Made by a program: the position numbers and the translations under genes. The notes under the pieces were generated by a model. That model had not been told where the DNA came from. It saw nothing but the letters and a program-made list of their open reading frames with translations, and did not search any database. From Chromobotia macracanthus (lineage: Eukaryota > Chordata > Actinopteri > Cypriniformes > Botiidae), in NCBI GenBank assembly GCA_036877525.1, contig JAZGTH010000008.1, positions 6,427,001 to 6,491,000 on the forward strand: a stretch of DNA of 64,000 bases. Reading direction: 5' to 3'. Positions 1 through 15,400 of this stretch are shown in pieces (position 1 is the first letter of the stretch; each line of letters opens with the position of its first letter).

Positions 1-273
1 TCTGATCACTTAAGAGTTTACAGGAAGTACTAAACCCCCCCACCCCCCCACCCCACACACACACACACAAACTCACTTGCACAGATACACTAACTCACAA
101 CTTTCTATAGTCTACAGAGGTAAGGTAGAAAGCCAGGTGCCACTTTGCAGTTTGTATCAGCACAAATTTGTTCATTTGTCTAAGTACCAAAAAACTTAAA
201 TTGGACTGCCAGCTCTGCAAGTGTGAAGTGTTGTCGGTTTGTGTGCTGAGTTTATGTGTTTGTGCGTTTGCAG
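1..273 (+). other. magi1 intron end (upstream intron)
   Basis: 3' part of the intron before the WW1 exon. It begins with a C-rich and CA-rich simple repeat and ends in a T/G-rich tract with a TTTGCAG acceptor at 273. No gene seen. Confidence 0.8.
34..69. repeat. C-rich and (CA)n low-complexity tract
   Basis: Runs of C broken by A pass into a CA dinucleotide run. Confidence 0.85.
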
Positions 274-490
274 GAGACTCGAGTGAACCGGACGATCACC
301 CCTCCGTGCGGCCCTTTGCCCGCAACCACGTTCAATCCTACGGGCTCAACAGCACCTTGGCGTCAACCACGGAGAGCTCTCAGAATACACACACACACCC
401 CAGCCACCCCACGGACGAGGACCCTCTGGGACCTTTGCCCGATAACTGGGAGATGGCCTACACAGAGAACGGAGAGGTCTACTTTATAGA
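274..490 (+). CDS. magi1: magi1 exon: linker and first half of WW1
   Basis: Enters one base into a codon and leaves after two bases. A Ser/Thr/His-rich linker precedes the WW1 start LGPLPDNWEMAYTENGEVYF, which holds the first signature Trp and the central Tyr-Phe. The donor is GA|GTAAGG. The stop just inside the intron confirms that splicing is needed; joining to the next exon restores the Asp of YFIDHNTKTTSW. Confidence 0.93.
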
Positions 491-3400
491 GTAAGGGACA
501 TCTACTTTCATTCTACTTTTATTAGACAGATAAATTTATAGATATGTAAAAGACAGTTTATAGTCATTCATTATTGTAAAATAAACCACATAGAGATTTT
601 GTTTCTTATGTTGTAGTTTGGTGACTTGGAATGAAATTCTTAACATGAAATTCCACAGTTACAGAATGTTCCTCGCCCAGCTTATTGCAATAAATTGTCC
701 AGTGTTTGAGAAGGATGCTTAGCAGGCTGATCATATTTTAGTTAGACTGTTTGAATCTTTCATTTGATCAGACCTCACTCATGTTGAAAATTCAGAATAT
801 TATTTTTTTCATAGACTGCCATTTCAATAACATAAATCCTTGAAATGTTTAGCCAACAGGCCAGTAACTTTGTTTATTTCCAGTAAATTTTTACTTGTAG
901 ATGAGTTAATATTGGACCCTGTACTGAGTGAAATAAGAGACATGAATCCAGCAGTGCAGATTGGTTGCCATTGGACAGTATACAGTGTGGTGGTCATTAT
1001 ACAAAACTATTTGATAGGAGAATGCTGCAGTGGTAATAAATGTAGAGATTTTTATGTATAGACATAGAGAGGAATATAAATAGCATGCAACCTGATGTTG
1101 GTTTTTTAGATACTTGCTTCTGGCAGGTTTTTAGATAAGACAGGATATATCAAACATTGTGATATCTTTAGTATACGTTTTCCTGCCTGCTAGGCTAGAA
1201 AAATAGAACACAGGATGTTGTTCTGCAGGCATCTTTTTAGAACAATGCTTGACTATTTGTGCTATGAATCTATTCTTAGCCACAACACAAAGACAACATC
1301 CTGGATAGACCCCCGATGCCTGGACAAACCTCAGAAACCCCTGGAGGAGTGTGAAGATGATGGTATGGACACATGGTTGTGTTTTTGTCCTGTTGCTTTT
1401 GTAAAAGTCTGCCTTAGTGCTGTTTTTAATTAAACACACACAACAGACGCTTCTGTATGTGCAAATGTTCTGGGCTTTTATGCATATTTATCATAAATCC
1501 CCCAAAAATCATAAATCATGTTTATGTAAAATGCAAATACATATAGAAGCCATTATAGAGCTATACGTACATTTAATTTTTGTTGTAATTCAGGCTCGTT
1601 CACTGTAGAAGTTACAATCTTATGATAGCCTGTAGATGGCGCTCTTGAGTTGTCATAGCTACTGCAGCCCTTCTCACCTTGTGGCAGAATGACGAAGGCA
1701 GCTGCCGTAATACAATAAGCAGGTTCAGGATTATATTGAATCTCCTCATACAAACAAGTAATTCCCTCAGGCCTCCCCTCTGTTGCCAATTTCCCTCTGC
1801 CCGATGCGGGATGCTGATTTCCTGTGTGACTCCTGGTGCCAAAGAGCAACTCAGAATGATTTCTGGACCAGGGTTATGATTACATTGAATATGATTATTA
1901 AGAATGAGAGGGCTCTGATTCTAGATGCTCAGATTTTTCACAATAATTCTGTATTAACACAAATGAAACCCAGGTCATTTTGCTCTATAAAGCATAAATG
2001 ATTAAAGAAATTCATGAATTACAAAAGTGTAATTTATTTGTTTTTGGTTTAAAAATGAAAATCATGTATAAAATGAATCGAACGTAAATTTAAATATAGT
2101 ATGACCTCCTAAGGTTAATAATCAGCATCTAAAGGTCAAGTGCTTTTTTTTTTTTTACTGACCGTTCCACTGAAATTAAAATGATTTTATTTTTATGAGC
2201 TTCAGGCCCTATTAATAAATGCCACTAATTTGACAGTTTGCCATTTTTAAAGTTGCTGCTTTATTTTCACAGGGTGTAATATTTGGTGGCATAGTTTTAA
2301 GGCTACAATCTGCTCTTAGCTGTAGTTTTGCTTGTTTTTTCAACCAACCCTCTCTGCTTCTCTGACACCCTTCCCTTCTGTCTCTCACTCCACTTTGCTC
2401 ACACCTGCTCCCCTTCCACTTCCTCTCAAGAAGAAGGGGTACACACAGAAGAACTGGACAATGAGCTAGGTAGGCCACAATTCCACAGGGAACCTTTTCC
2501 CAATGCATAGATACATAACCTGCATGTTGTCTGGGTGGAAACGACCCTCCTTTGCTGCTTTGGGACCAGCTGTTCTTCCCCAAATCCTGGAGCTTATTAA
2601 AAAAAAAGACCTTACAATTGATTCCAAATCAGTGCAAAATGGTTATGGCTACTCACAATGCACTGCACTGTCATATTTCAGTCCTGCTGTCACCCAGTGC
2701 TGTTTTGTTTCATGAGTCCTTTAGGGTTCAGTGTGGAATGACCATTGAACATATCTCATTAATTTTGTGTTGTCATTTGCACTACATGATATGAAATATT
2801 TAACGATACTATTTCTACTGCCAAAGCATTCGCATATTAACTCGGGGGCTCTGGCAGCTGGGAGTGGTTTAGTTTTCATTATGTATGCAAATAACCAGAG
2901 AAATCTGAAACTGTTGAGCTAACACTGACAGTCAAATCATTGAATAATTTGTTGCTTTAATCAGCGTTGTCATCGGTAAAGCACGTTACATCGGTCCCAT
3001 TCCAGCACGCCGACCTCTCCCTCTGCTGTTCAGTTTGCCTTTGTAATTGAAGGGCTGATTCATCATTAGTAACAGATTAGGTGGTGTAGGCAGTGGCCTT
3101 GAGGAGCCGTGCATTTGTGATTGGAAGAGCATGGTCAATAGCTATTGATTTAAGAAATCGGAGCCATTAAATGGACGCAGTGACTGCAGGATGGGGTAGT
3201 GGGTTCCAGAGTATTCGGTCGCTCGGTAGAGACCTGATCCTGTGGTGATTGATGACGGGATACAAACAGATTAATAGCCAATTTGTCAGTTGAGACCCTG
3301 TAATGATGTGGGGGGAGGGGCCGGTTGTACTGTCCAGCGTTTGCTGTCCATACAAATTACAGTAGAGTTTTTTACCATCTTTGTTCATCTTTACCATTAT

Positions 3401-6400
3401 ATTTTTAACTAGATTTGCATTTTTTTTGCTTATAAAACGTTCCGGCACAATTGTAAGATGTTGTGGTTTGTTGCTAGGTTGTTTATGTGACGTGGTTACT
3501 AGGGTGTTCCTCATAGTTGCTAGGTAGTAGCCAAGATCAAAACCTGAGCCTGTAGTCTCTGTGATATTCTGTTTCCTAGATATGGCCTTTTCTGTGTCCA
3601 TCTATAGCATTGGTTTCGCCTGGTAATCACACGCCAGACGAAAATCGTTTGTCGGCTTGCTTAGAATAGCAGTAGCACACCTGTCCTCACTGAGCTCATG
3701 ATTTGAGGTTTAATTCATGTCAATAGTTAAGAGTAGGTGACGAGTTGTACAAAACTGATTTCAGAACAGTGCAGTGTCAACTTCAAAGAACATTACATTT
3801 AAGGCTACATTACTTAAGCAATGACTTCTTTTTTAATCCTTTTGTGATAGCTTGTCTAGTACCGAAAGCTTTGTCGGAATCCATATTTTGCACCAAAGCT
3901 TATACCGACATGACAACAGTATGAATTATGTTTTCAGGATGGGAATAAAGGTTTCAGTAATTTATGCACATGGAAATTAGAATTATTTTCCAAAAACATG
4001 CCCTTTCACTTCTGCTTCATCTTCGGCTCTCTGTAGGACTGAAGGTGAACTTGATGATATTTCACAGTCACGTAAATCCAACGGCTGGAGTTTTACCCAA
4101 CACAAACACTTGTTGATTGAAAATGTTAAACCTGAGAAAGATATACGAGCTGGCAAAGAGGATTGCTCGCAAACAGATCATTATTTGTAAGCAATTAGTG
4201 TTGTCTGACATTTATATGTTCATTAGAACAGTACAGCAGTCAGCCTTATTTGCTATCGCTGCTTGGGAGAGATAATGAGTTCTTGCTTTGTGCAAGAAAA
4301 AATTATAAATGTGCACTGCTTACATTGGCCAATTAGAAAACTGGCACAATATAGAGGTGTTCTCTATGGGAGCCGTAATGATGAGTTTCCTGTGTGCTTC
4401 AGGCACTATGCTAATATAGAGGCCTGTGTCCCAGGCGCTAAGACATTTCTGCCTAAACAGGCGTATCCACGGCAAAGGAAACAATATTTTCATATGCATG
4501 AAGGCATATTTCAATGTTGAATGCAGTGTCGCCTTTTCATGATTATTCTGTTATTCTAGGGAAGACATTTTGTATGATTTTCACCTTAACAGTATTTGGA
4601 TCAAACCAGTATCTTTGAATATCTTCTGTTGTTTTGGTACAGTTGTCACCCTTTTCTGAAATACTGTGAATATTTTGGTGTTGTTTGCCAGGTCAAAAGA
4701 TTCTGAAATGTCAGGGAACAACTCTGTTTTTCATGCAAACATCACAGGGAGAAGTTGTCAGAGAGTTGTGTCTCTGGGGACAGACTGTAACATAGATTCC
4801 ATCTCTTTAATATCATCTCTCAATTAACAAAGGTTTCCACACGCAATGTATTGCTGTTTTATTTCTTTGAGAAAGAGATTATCCAATATATGCAGATAAG
4901 ATCTAATTTACATTATATAGTTATATAATGTTCTCAATATGATCATTATAAATGTATAATGTCTGGCTGACTGGTTTGAAATGTCTGAAGTTTTAATTGG
5001 TAGAAAATCAAGAAGCCGAATGACAAAGGACTTTGATAAAAGACGTGTTAAATTAGTTACAATGATTCTCAAATCTCTTGTGTTTCTGCTCCTTTTCCAG
5101 AGCTGCCCACTGGCTGGGAGAGGATTGATGATCCAGTCTATGGAGTGTATTATGTTGAGTAAGTGACTCATCACCATTACCCATAATACTCTTTCATTTC
5201 CTCATCATCTTCACTCCCCTGACTTCAATATATGACATCATCCCAAAACATCAAACAGACAGCCTCCATCCTTCTGATTGGGTCTGTTCCATTTCGGCTG
5301 TACACACCCTTTGTTGCTGTTACCATTTTGAAAAGTTGTTCTCTCTTTCCCTCCCCTTCAAGGGACCCTTGGGTTTACTGTGCATAAATATGAGGGCATT
5401 CATATGTTTTGATGTTGTTTCAAAGCAATACCTCTGAGGCAGGAAACATTCCAGTTTTTTGTCTTTGGAGTTGTTTATGTATATTTTGAGCGGTTTTTGG
5501 TTCATTACTGCACATGCCTTTTCTACAAATCCATTTATGGCCTGAAACACAGCTGGGTGATGAACATATAACACTGTATTTATTGCTAAATGTGGTGATG
5601 GCGTTTTTATTTGGCCTGGATCTGTGGCTATGAAGCATGCCCAGTCATCTAAGCCCTGGACAGATTTTGCTTTTAAGCAATAAGATTAGAGGGAATAGCA
5701 GGCTTTTGAATGTTTTTTACTTAGAATTTTAAATAAGCACAGAGGCTTTCAGCCATACCGTTTATGGCTCATTTCATGGCCTTAGTTCTGTGATTTAATT
5801 CGCTTTATTTCTCATCTTCTCACCTTCTTAACCTATTTCCTGTTTGTTCCTCTGGTTCTGTTATTGGCGGTGTCCTCTGCTCAATCATCATCAATATCTC
5901 TCGTTTTCTCTCTCTGTCCACCTTTCAGCCATATTAACAGGAAGACTCAGTATGAGAACCCTATTCTGGAAGCTAAGAGAAAGAAACAGCTGGAGCAGTC
6001 TCAACCCGCTGAAGGTGAGCGCTATATCCGAGGTTTGTTTCAGGCCCAACACGCCACTTTTTATCTTTCATTTTGTAACGTGTGTGTGATCAAGTGCGTC
6101 TGTCATTTGGTGTTGTTATTTTGGAATGAGGAAGTCATTTCACTTTATGATTAATCTTTTCATGGCTTAGGTTTTTATTATTTTATCACTGTTAATGTCA
6201 CTGCTTTATGAATAAGTAGCATTTAGTTCTAAGAATACATCTAAAGCATCTAAAAAAGTAAGTCCAAAATCGCCATGTTTTTTTAATGAGTAAAAGTGTT
6301 TTTGGGGTAGTTTGTCATTTTAATTAAACCTGGTCTTGGATTACAGTTATAAATCAGGTTGTCATCAAATCATCAAAGTTATAATCAGGCTTCTACACTG

Positions 6401-9400
6401 GCTCAGTGCGAGTCCAGTAGTAACCAGTATTAAGCAGTAACCAGTATAGGTAAGGTAACATGAAACAGCATGCATAACCATTTGCATGCTGTTTCAACAG
6501 CATCCATTTCACTTGGTAATATCATGTAGTTCAGTTTGAGAACAGGATATTCAATAAATATTCAAAATATGTAGGATGGAACTTAATTTTATCTATCAGA
6601 AATGTATTATCTTGTGTTACTTTGCCTTGGTGACACCATGTGAGTAGAATGTTTTCAGAACATCAAAATGCTTACATTTTGATAGGCCAGAGAAGACAAA
6701 TTGTATGCAAGTGCCCTGTTAATTTGTGAAAAGACAAGGAACCTTATTGTTTTAATGCAATAAATGGGCTCAGTTATGATTTTAAAAGCTTGTTGAGGAA
6801 CCCCGCATACCATAAGGGAGTTTTACGCAAATGCAGGTTGCCCACCTTGGGGCATGCCGTTGTTTTTGTTTTAAGCCAGCTCAGCTGAATATCACTTTCT
6901 TGATTACCTAATAACATCTTCTCCCTATAGCAAGTTTAGCATCTCATATTGTTCCACTGATTGTGATACAATACTGACAGTATGCAATTTGAGATCTATG
7001 TTTTACACTTTGAGGTAGTTAGAGCACCATAGGGTACACTTCTGCTTCTAATCACTGTCGGCCATCTAGGCTTTAATCCAGGTAACACGGAACATTCTCA
7101 GAATGTTGGCTAACATTCTTTCAAAGTTACCAAAAACATTATCATATTAATGTTAGCAGAAAGTTATATATCATATATCAAAACCTTTGTCTAAAGTTGT
7201 TAATGGAATGTTTAAACCACATTGCAGAATTAAAAATGTTTGAATAACATTCTTATAACCAAGCAATAACATATAATAGCGTCTAAAACACAGGAAGTTT
7301 GGAACGTTCCTAGAATTTTCAAAACTACATTTTTAATGTTTTTGTTATTTAACGGAAACAATAGTGAAACATTCTTGTATCCTAAAATTGTAAGCTGGGA
7401 AGGCTGTCAGTTGCACCACCTCAGTATTAGTTTGAATAGGCAGGAAGTGCGACTGACATGAGAGACAAAAACAGGAAGTGCACCCTTCACTCTTTCAGAA
7501 TGGATAGAGGAGCATTCATCAGGAGCAACGCTAGCAAGCTATGCTGCTAACCACCAAGAGACTTACAGAGATCCTGGCACCGCCCCTCCACTTCCAACCC
7601 AACTGGGGGCTAAACGTATGTGCTGCCTCCTTTTTTTTTTGTTTGTAACCAACACATACACACCCGTGCGTGGCGTATTTCTCTGTGGACATTCACTTTT
7701 CACTCACTCCTCCTCACTTTTTTCCAAATCTTCCTGCCCTCTGTATGTGCTGTTCTTGTATTGTTTGAATGCCCAGTGATTAGCTTTTAGTGTAGGCATT
7801 TATTTACAACACATTTGTCAAACACTGTTTTAGAGGTAGAGGATAATGCCTGGTCCCTCACACCATTTGCCATTTCTCTCATGTGGGTGCTCTTTCAATT
7901 TCTGTCGCGCTTTTTAGAGTGTCATCACATACAGAATAATGTGTTATGTACAAAGTCAAGGACATCTACAATTAATAAAGAGAGATGGTGTCGTTTCAAA
8001 AGAACATTTATAATTCAGATGTGATTTGATGTGTGTTCTGGCCAAGGCCTCACGCTCTGTAGAGTGTGAATATGTTGGAATTATTCTGCCCTTGGATAAA
8101 AAATTAAACATATAGAATTTTATACAGTGGGGTTCACTAATAAGGTCACTAATTAAACTAGCACAGCAAATTTGACTGTTAAATCCTTAGTACAAAAGGT
8201 CAGATGTTCTTGTGTTCACTCAAGCTTCTCTATGGAACATTCTCAAATCATGTGGGACCATCACAAACAGCTTAAGTACAGGCTGTCACTAAAGCAAAAG
8301 GAGGGCATAACAAATTCTAGAAATTTATAATGTTTTAATTTAACTCTTTGACTTTTAAACCCCACTACGCACACTGTTTTGTGTATGCATTTACATATTT
8401 TGCTTTTAGAGACACTCTCTCTCACGCCTCCCTCATATATATCTCTATATCGTGTTCAGTCATTTACATTCAGTATTCAGTATGTCTTTTTCCTCAGGGT
8501 ATCTCTGCAGCTTCCTCTGATCCTTCTGCCCTGACAGACCATGATGAACAGATCACATAACATTTCTTTATCCAGTCATTTCCTTCTGCTCCTCCCCCTC
8601 CTCATTCTCGCCTCTCATTCGCTCATCTGTCTCTGATGTTATGGGTCCTAACTGTACTTCTGCTCTAATCTAGGATTTACTACAGCTGATTTGCCTACTA
8701 ACATCTACTTTGACAATTTTGCTGTACAACATAATAATGTACAATAATATTTTACACAAATTTCCTTGGAACATTTTATTGGAACAGTTTATTTTTCACA
8801 TTCTTAAAAAATGACATTGAGTGAAATATTAAGCAAAAGTTTATCAGAGCAAATTTTGATGTTGGCTTAACAAAGCTTTGTCTTATAGTTTAAAGTTTGA
8901 AAAGCCTCTAAAGTTTGAAGGTTATACAGTCCTTACAGTATTTATAACCTTTAGAGTTAGAAAGAAAGATAACAAAGCCAAAGGCTGATGATCTGTGCTT
9001 TGTTGGACATAGCTTTAAAGGTCTAGAACTTAGAAAAAAATGAAGAGTATTGTGGCTTTGTCAAGCCAACATAACAGCTAACTTGTTAACTTGTATACAG
9101 TTAACTTGTTAGTACAGTTAACTTGGTTGATCATAGGGTGTTATCTTTAAACTCAAAATCTACTCTGGATTTGCTGCATTTTAATACACTGAAATGTCCA
9201 TAACCATCTTATTATACAGAGAAGCCAACAGTTGTATCTGCACATATTACCATAGCTCTCAAATTCACAATGCTTTTCTTATTGCAGGAGGGAAGCCATT
9301 TTTCACAAGGAACCCAGCAGAACTGAAGGGAACATTTATTAACACTAAGCTGAAGAAGAGCAGGCGTGGGTTTGGCTTCACTGTAGTAGGAGGAGATGAA

Positions 9401-12400
9401 CCAGATGAGTTCCTGCAAATTAAGAGTCTGGTGCTTGATGGACCAGCTGCCCTGGACGGGAAAATGGAAACAGGTAAAAAAAAATAAAACTTACTGTTGT
9501 ATCTGACAATGTTTTAGCCCTGTAGTCTTTGTGTTTCTGGGTCAACATTAAAGTGTTTATTCTTTTTTCACAGGTGATGTTATTGTGAGCGTCAATGACA
9601 CTTGTGTGTTGGGTTACACACACGCTCAAGTTGTTAAGATCTTCCAGTCTATCCCTATTGGTTCAATGGTTGACCTTGAACTTTGCCGTGGCTACCCCTT
9701 GCCCTTTGACCCTGATGACCCCAACACCAGTCTGGTGACCTCTGTTGCGATTCTGGACAAGGAGCCAATTATCGTCAATGGAAAAGAGAGCTACGATTCG
9801 CCATCCAGCCACGGCAGCGAATCGGCAGTTGGTGGCGGTAGTTTGAACGGTTCCAATGACCCGCCACGCCCGCACAGCCCTTCAGCAGAGGTGGCATCCA
9901 ACGGTTCTCTTGGTTATCCCAGCGATGTTGTGACGCTGGCATCTTCTATTGCAACCCAGCCCGAGCTTATTACCGTCCACATGGAGAAGGGTGACAAAGG
10001 ATTTGGCTTCACAATAGCGGACAGCCCCTCTGGGGGAGGCCAGCGTGTGAAGCAGATAGTGGATTACCCACGATGCAGAGGTCTAAAGGAAGGGGACATC
10101 ATCATGGAGGTCAACAAGAGGAACGTGCAGAATCTGACACACAATCAGGTGGTCGACCTGCTCAGCAAATGCCCCAAAGGCAGTGAGGTGACCATGCTGG
10201 TGCAAAGAGGTAAGGAAGTTTTATTTTTTTTAATTTTGTAAAATGTATTTGTAAAAATGAAAGGAAATGATAAAGGAAACGACTTCTTGGCTTCGGACTG
10301 CACAGATTGTTCTTACACGGTGTGATTCATATCACACACAAAGTTGGCTAAAATTGCCAGTTCCAACCTGATTGGTTGGCTGTTACATAATGTTGTAATT
10401 TTGTAAATGTCACCTAACGTAACCTCTTGTACCTCTTGATCAGACCAGCCCCTCACCACGTAAGTTCTAAACCAGAATAAGATGCAAAGTGAACCAGATT
10501 GTCTTGTTGCATGAGACTAGACTGTAAAATGAAAATAGAAGTAAACGCCAAAAACAAGAGAGAATAAGAGAGACACAGATAGTCAGTCGGCTGGTGGAGC
10601 GTTCCTGAATGAGGGAGCTCATGCATCAAGAGTGAAAGAGGACGTGACAGTGTGAGGTGCCTCAGGTGTCAGGTCAGTGCCTTTCATGAATATGGAGTCT
10701 TTTCCCTCGAGGGCAGCCAATATCAGCTGTCTGTTAGCTCCACCTGACACTTCCATACTGCTCACTCTTTTTGTCCTGGACTGTGGGAAAGGAAGTGGAG
10801 ATGGAAATCTCAAGGTTACCTGCCATTGGTGGAAAGCTGCTCAGTCAATGCTGTCGAAACATCTACAGACAGTAAACCAGGGTAAAAGAAACAGACCAAC
10901 AGAAAAACAGAGGAATAGTGTGAAAGTGTGTGAGTGAAAACCATGAATACCAGCATTTGACTGTCAAAGCCATTCAAATCCCAACAGATAAAAAGTCATA
11001 CTTTCAGAGAGAATTACTCTTGAGTTTTGCACACTCAAATCCCAATGCTTTTCAGAACCGACTTCAAATTCCTGTTTTGTCCATATTCACAGTGCATTCA
11101 GTTAGCGGTTGGCACCCGGATTATTAATTTGATGAATTGAAAGCACTCTTATCTGTCTAGTGTAAGTGCTTTTAACACGGCTAGGAAATTGCTGCATGCC
11201 AATTGCAAGGCCAGAGCCTGTAGTATTAAAACTTCCCTATTTGTCATTTGCGACAGTTACCAGCACGTAAACAAAGGTATTCACAGCATTTATATCTTTT
11301 GTGGCTCATCAACAGTGCTGGCGCCTTGGTTCTTCAGCGTAGAAAAAAGCTTAGTTGTCCTCCAGGATTTTATGGCTTACTGAACTGACGTCATATCACT
11401 GTTTAGTGAAGCTGTTTGCACTGTAATTTATGCCCAGACTGCAGGAAGCGGATGAGAAAGCGTGTGGCCCACCCACTGTATGGCTGTTCATTTTTGGAGC
11501 ATGTCATTTAATGTAGTGGTGTTGTTTTCTCACCGCTGAGAACTCGGTAGGGAACAACGGTGAAGAAATTTGTTGAACAAATTGAACTGACATTTGGAAA
11601 GTCAGTGAGTATGTCTTACACACTTAGAGTCTCTTAGGTTGCTTTTTTGTTGCGATTTAGAGCCACCGGGTACTTACTTAATCCAGGTTTTAAAAGGAGC
11701 AAATCAAATCACATTTTCCTTGATCTGTTGAATTTTAGGACTTTGATGTGCTATATATATATATGTAGGACCTGTTGCTTTGCATAGCCTTCCTGAAAGA
11801 TTTCAGCATTAGGACAGAGTGGCAGAAATTCAGTTTAACTAGCATTTTGAGCTGCACATTTAAACACAGGCAGTTTCGTGAAATGACGTTTTAAAGTGGG
11901 CAGCGCAAATTGAAACCCGCAAACCATGAGTAAATACTGTTACTTATTTTGCATGTGAAGAGGGCATGAACATAGACGTCTTAAATACACAGAGACAAAA
12001 ACGAATGTTTATTTTCTTTTAAGGGTCAGGCAGATGGAAAATTGTTAGGAAAACTGAATTATAGTTGTTTTGGCGAAAGAAAACCTGTTCTAACAATATA
12101 AGTTGTCTTCAAGGAAGAAAAATGCTTATAAGCAATTATAAGACACATTTAATTGTCACCGTAGTAACCTTAGTTCAGTGGTAGATGATGATGCACACCA
12201 GAGACGTTCCCTACTGTCTAGAAAATGTGTCAGGGATGTTTTAAGTTCTCTGTGCTCGTACCCCACCTTTAATTGCTGGCCTTGATGTCACCCACCAAAT
12301 CCCACCACACCAAACAGCACACACACACATACACACCATTCCTTTTTGTTGACACTGTTTCATCACTGGCCAACCAATTAGGGAAAGGCAGAGCAAGGGT

Positions 12401-15400
12401 CTAATAGCAAGAAAAAATGATTTATGTCTTCTCATGCATTTACACACTATATACACAAATAAACACAAATACTCAAATGTATTTTCCAAGAAGGAAGAAC
12501 ATATTTGGGATATTTAAACACATTTCGCATTATAACAAATAAATGGCTGGTTCTACTGTTTATCCAGCCAGTCAGGTCTACATGGTCTAAAACATATATA
12601 AATAATGATCTATGCTCTATAATCATCAATTAAAGCACAATAATAGGAAAATATGTTACTTTGGGTTGCATATTGTATTTAAAAGCCTGCTTGCCTGAGT
12701 CTCTACTGTAAATCTGTGGTTTTAAATGATGGGTCGGTTTTGTTGGTCCTCCACTCCCATAAGGTTTTGGTTGCTGTCGATATTTCTGTAAACGTTTTTC
12801 AGCTGTTCGGGTCTAAATGTCACGCATGCAAATGCATAGTATAAAGAAGATTCATGCATCTGTTATGCCCGAGGTAATCAGTTAAACACAATGCGTGTCC
12901 ATGAACTGAATACATGATAGCTCTGATTCAATGGCCCAGTGGTCCATTTTGTGTCTCTGAAGTTTGTGTGTATTTGTAATTACGTCAGTGTGGGGTCACT
13001 AGCACTCAACAGCTTATTTCTTAAAACCAAACAACCTTTATTCACAGTTTGTGACTTATAGAAGACAAATTGTAGCCTCATTGGAATTCTGGAATTATTC
13101 TACAATCCACTGCTGTGAGCTGGAGAGTTTGAGATCCAACTACGGATGGTGTGATGAAATGGAAAGGTAGATAGTGCTATCTGATCCTCTCGCTTTATGA
13201 GTCATCAATCACCAAAGACAACGCACACCCAGCAGATATAAAACTGGCAAACATTGGCCAGGCTAGTCTCATCATCGGGTACCCCCAGCATCCAAATGAG
13301 TGTGTTAATGCTTATTCACTCTGGGAGGGAAAGACAAAGCAGAGCAAACTGCAAAATTCAGTACTATTGATAGAAAGAAAGAAAACAAATCTTAGGGCTG
13401 AAGGCGGGGAAAAATTTTGTTCTGTATTTTTAATTTACTAGCCAGATTTACCTGCAGACATTTATTTAGGACGGCTAAAGTTTTTCCCCTCAGAACTTCA
13501 AATATTCAGTGCATTATGTCTCATCTTGTATATGTTATTGCAAGTGACACAAACATTGGCCAATAAAGTGCCAATAAAATGAAAACTATTTGTCAACCGT
13601 CTTGTGTGTTGGAGTTTCTGCTTGTTTTATGAGTCAAGAACCCTTGTCTCAAAATCACTCATTGAAGATTCGTCAACAACATTGCTCTCAAGACAACTTG
13701 ACTCGGGGAGATAATTATTTTCCGTATGAACAAAAGTGGGCTGATTCAATGTTTTTAAAGTGGAATACCATTAAGGTTTTTGCACTTGTCGCATTTAATT
13801 TTTAACTTCCAACAACAAAGATGAATGGCATTATAGTCAGACCAAAATATCAAAAAATACATAATCTTCCAGAACCCACCAATCACATGATATCACACCT
13901 TGTTTCCATGACGATGCTCTGCTGCACTTTGCAGTGGGGTTTCCTGTTAAAATGATAAATCAGAGTGATCTGTCTTGCACACAACATGCAGGCACACGCA
14001 CACGTTTCAGAACAAATGCCAGCAGGCAGCGGGGACAGACAGACAGATGTTTTCATCTCAGGTCCAGTCTGCATCTTATTCCTTCATTATTTGGTACCCT
14101 TGAATGATTTTTGATTGGCATGTTTGTGTAGCTCTGTTGAATTCACACAAGCAAAGGAGAAAAATAGTACATAGACATCACTGCTGTGCCTGTGTGTGTC
14201 CACAGGCCCATTTTAACATCACCTCATGCCCTGTCACATCCAATTGTAGCCCATGTCAGCTGAAGACACTTTGAACGTACACGCAGTACCAAACATGCAC
14301 ACATGATGGTCTTGCATGATTGTGGTTCTGTGGCCCATAAATGCTGCCCTCATACATTCTATAGCCTGTAAGCTCATTCACACTGTCAGTGAATTTATTG
14401 CTGGAGGTCTCCAGATTGCTGTACGTCATTCTCTAGTAGGCGATACTGCTGCTTATTGCCATTATGTTATTGGTGGGCTGCACAGCTGGCCTTCTAATCT
14501 AAAATCTAATCACAAATAAGATCTTTTCATTGCCGGTAAAACCCTCATTAAACGCAACTTTTTTTGTTTATTGCATGTCTAGTTTGCCAATAAATAAATG
14601 GAGATGAAATATTGATTGATAATTTTTTATGAATGTTATACGAGAGGCGTGAATCTATGTAGTATCTATTGGTTATATAGTTTAGCACTTGTAATAATAC
14701 AGATTAAGTATCTTGCCTGGGTAAGTATTCACATTATGAAAAATGGCATTTGCATATGTGAGCTGGATTATTTTAACAATTTTGGTGACTTTAAAAATTG
14801 TGCGGAACTAAAACATAATTGAACTCGTTCAGCAGTTGCTTCCTCAAGTTTTTTTCTCAGTCTCTAAATAAATTATGAATCTGTTGGGCTCATATCAGCC
14901 CTGCTCAGAGGATGCAGGGGAAGAAATGGCAGCGATCTCCTTCAGAGTCTTGAAGCTACCTCAAAGAGCACGACTGTGGGATTTGAAACAGTTCCCAGAG
15001 TTTAAGCAGCTCAATCACAATAAGAGTCGTCCACTTTTAATGCATTGGTCACATGGTTTGCTTTTCATTCAGCTAGCAGTGCAGCTTTATGGGATTCAGA
15101 TAAAGCCATTATGTGCCCCGTAAAGTGAAATGGATTGATTGATTACAGGGTATTAGGCAGCATCTCCCCTCTGTAAGCAATGACCTCCAAACACTCTCTG
15201 GGTTATAAAATCAGAGCCGCACAGATCAACTCTTAATCTCACCAAAAATAACATTGTCTTTTGTGTTAAACCCCTCTTGTTGCTGTGCAACTGTGTTGAA
15301 GTGGAATTCAAGACTGTGTATAATCAATGTGAAAAATGTAATTCAGTCTAAACACAGGAGTGACATTTCTTTGTGTAAGTTTGGCTTGCTCTTGATTTTA

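Noticed and set aside
8498..8560. Exon-like stretch after TTTTTCCTCAG in the intron before PDZ1
   Set aside because: Phase does not match the preceding exon, it runs into a stop and it has no MAGI counterpart.
14875..15123. 82-codon open frame in the large magi1 intron
   Set aside because: No MAGI similarity and no compatible acceptor or donor; length is within chance expectation.
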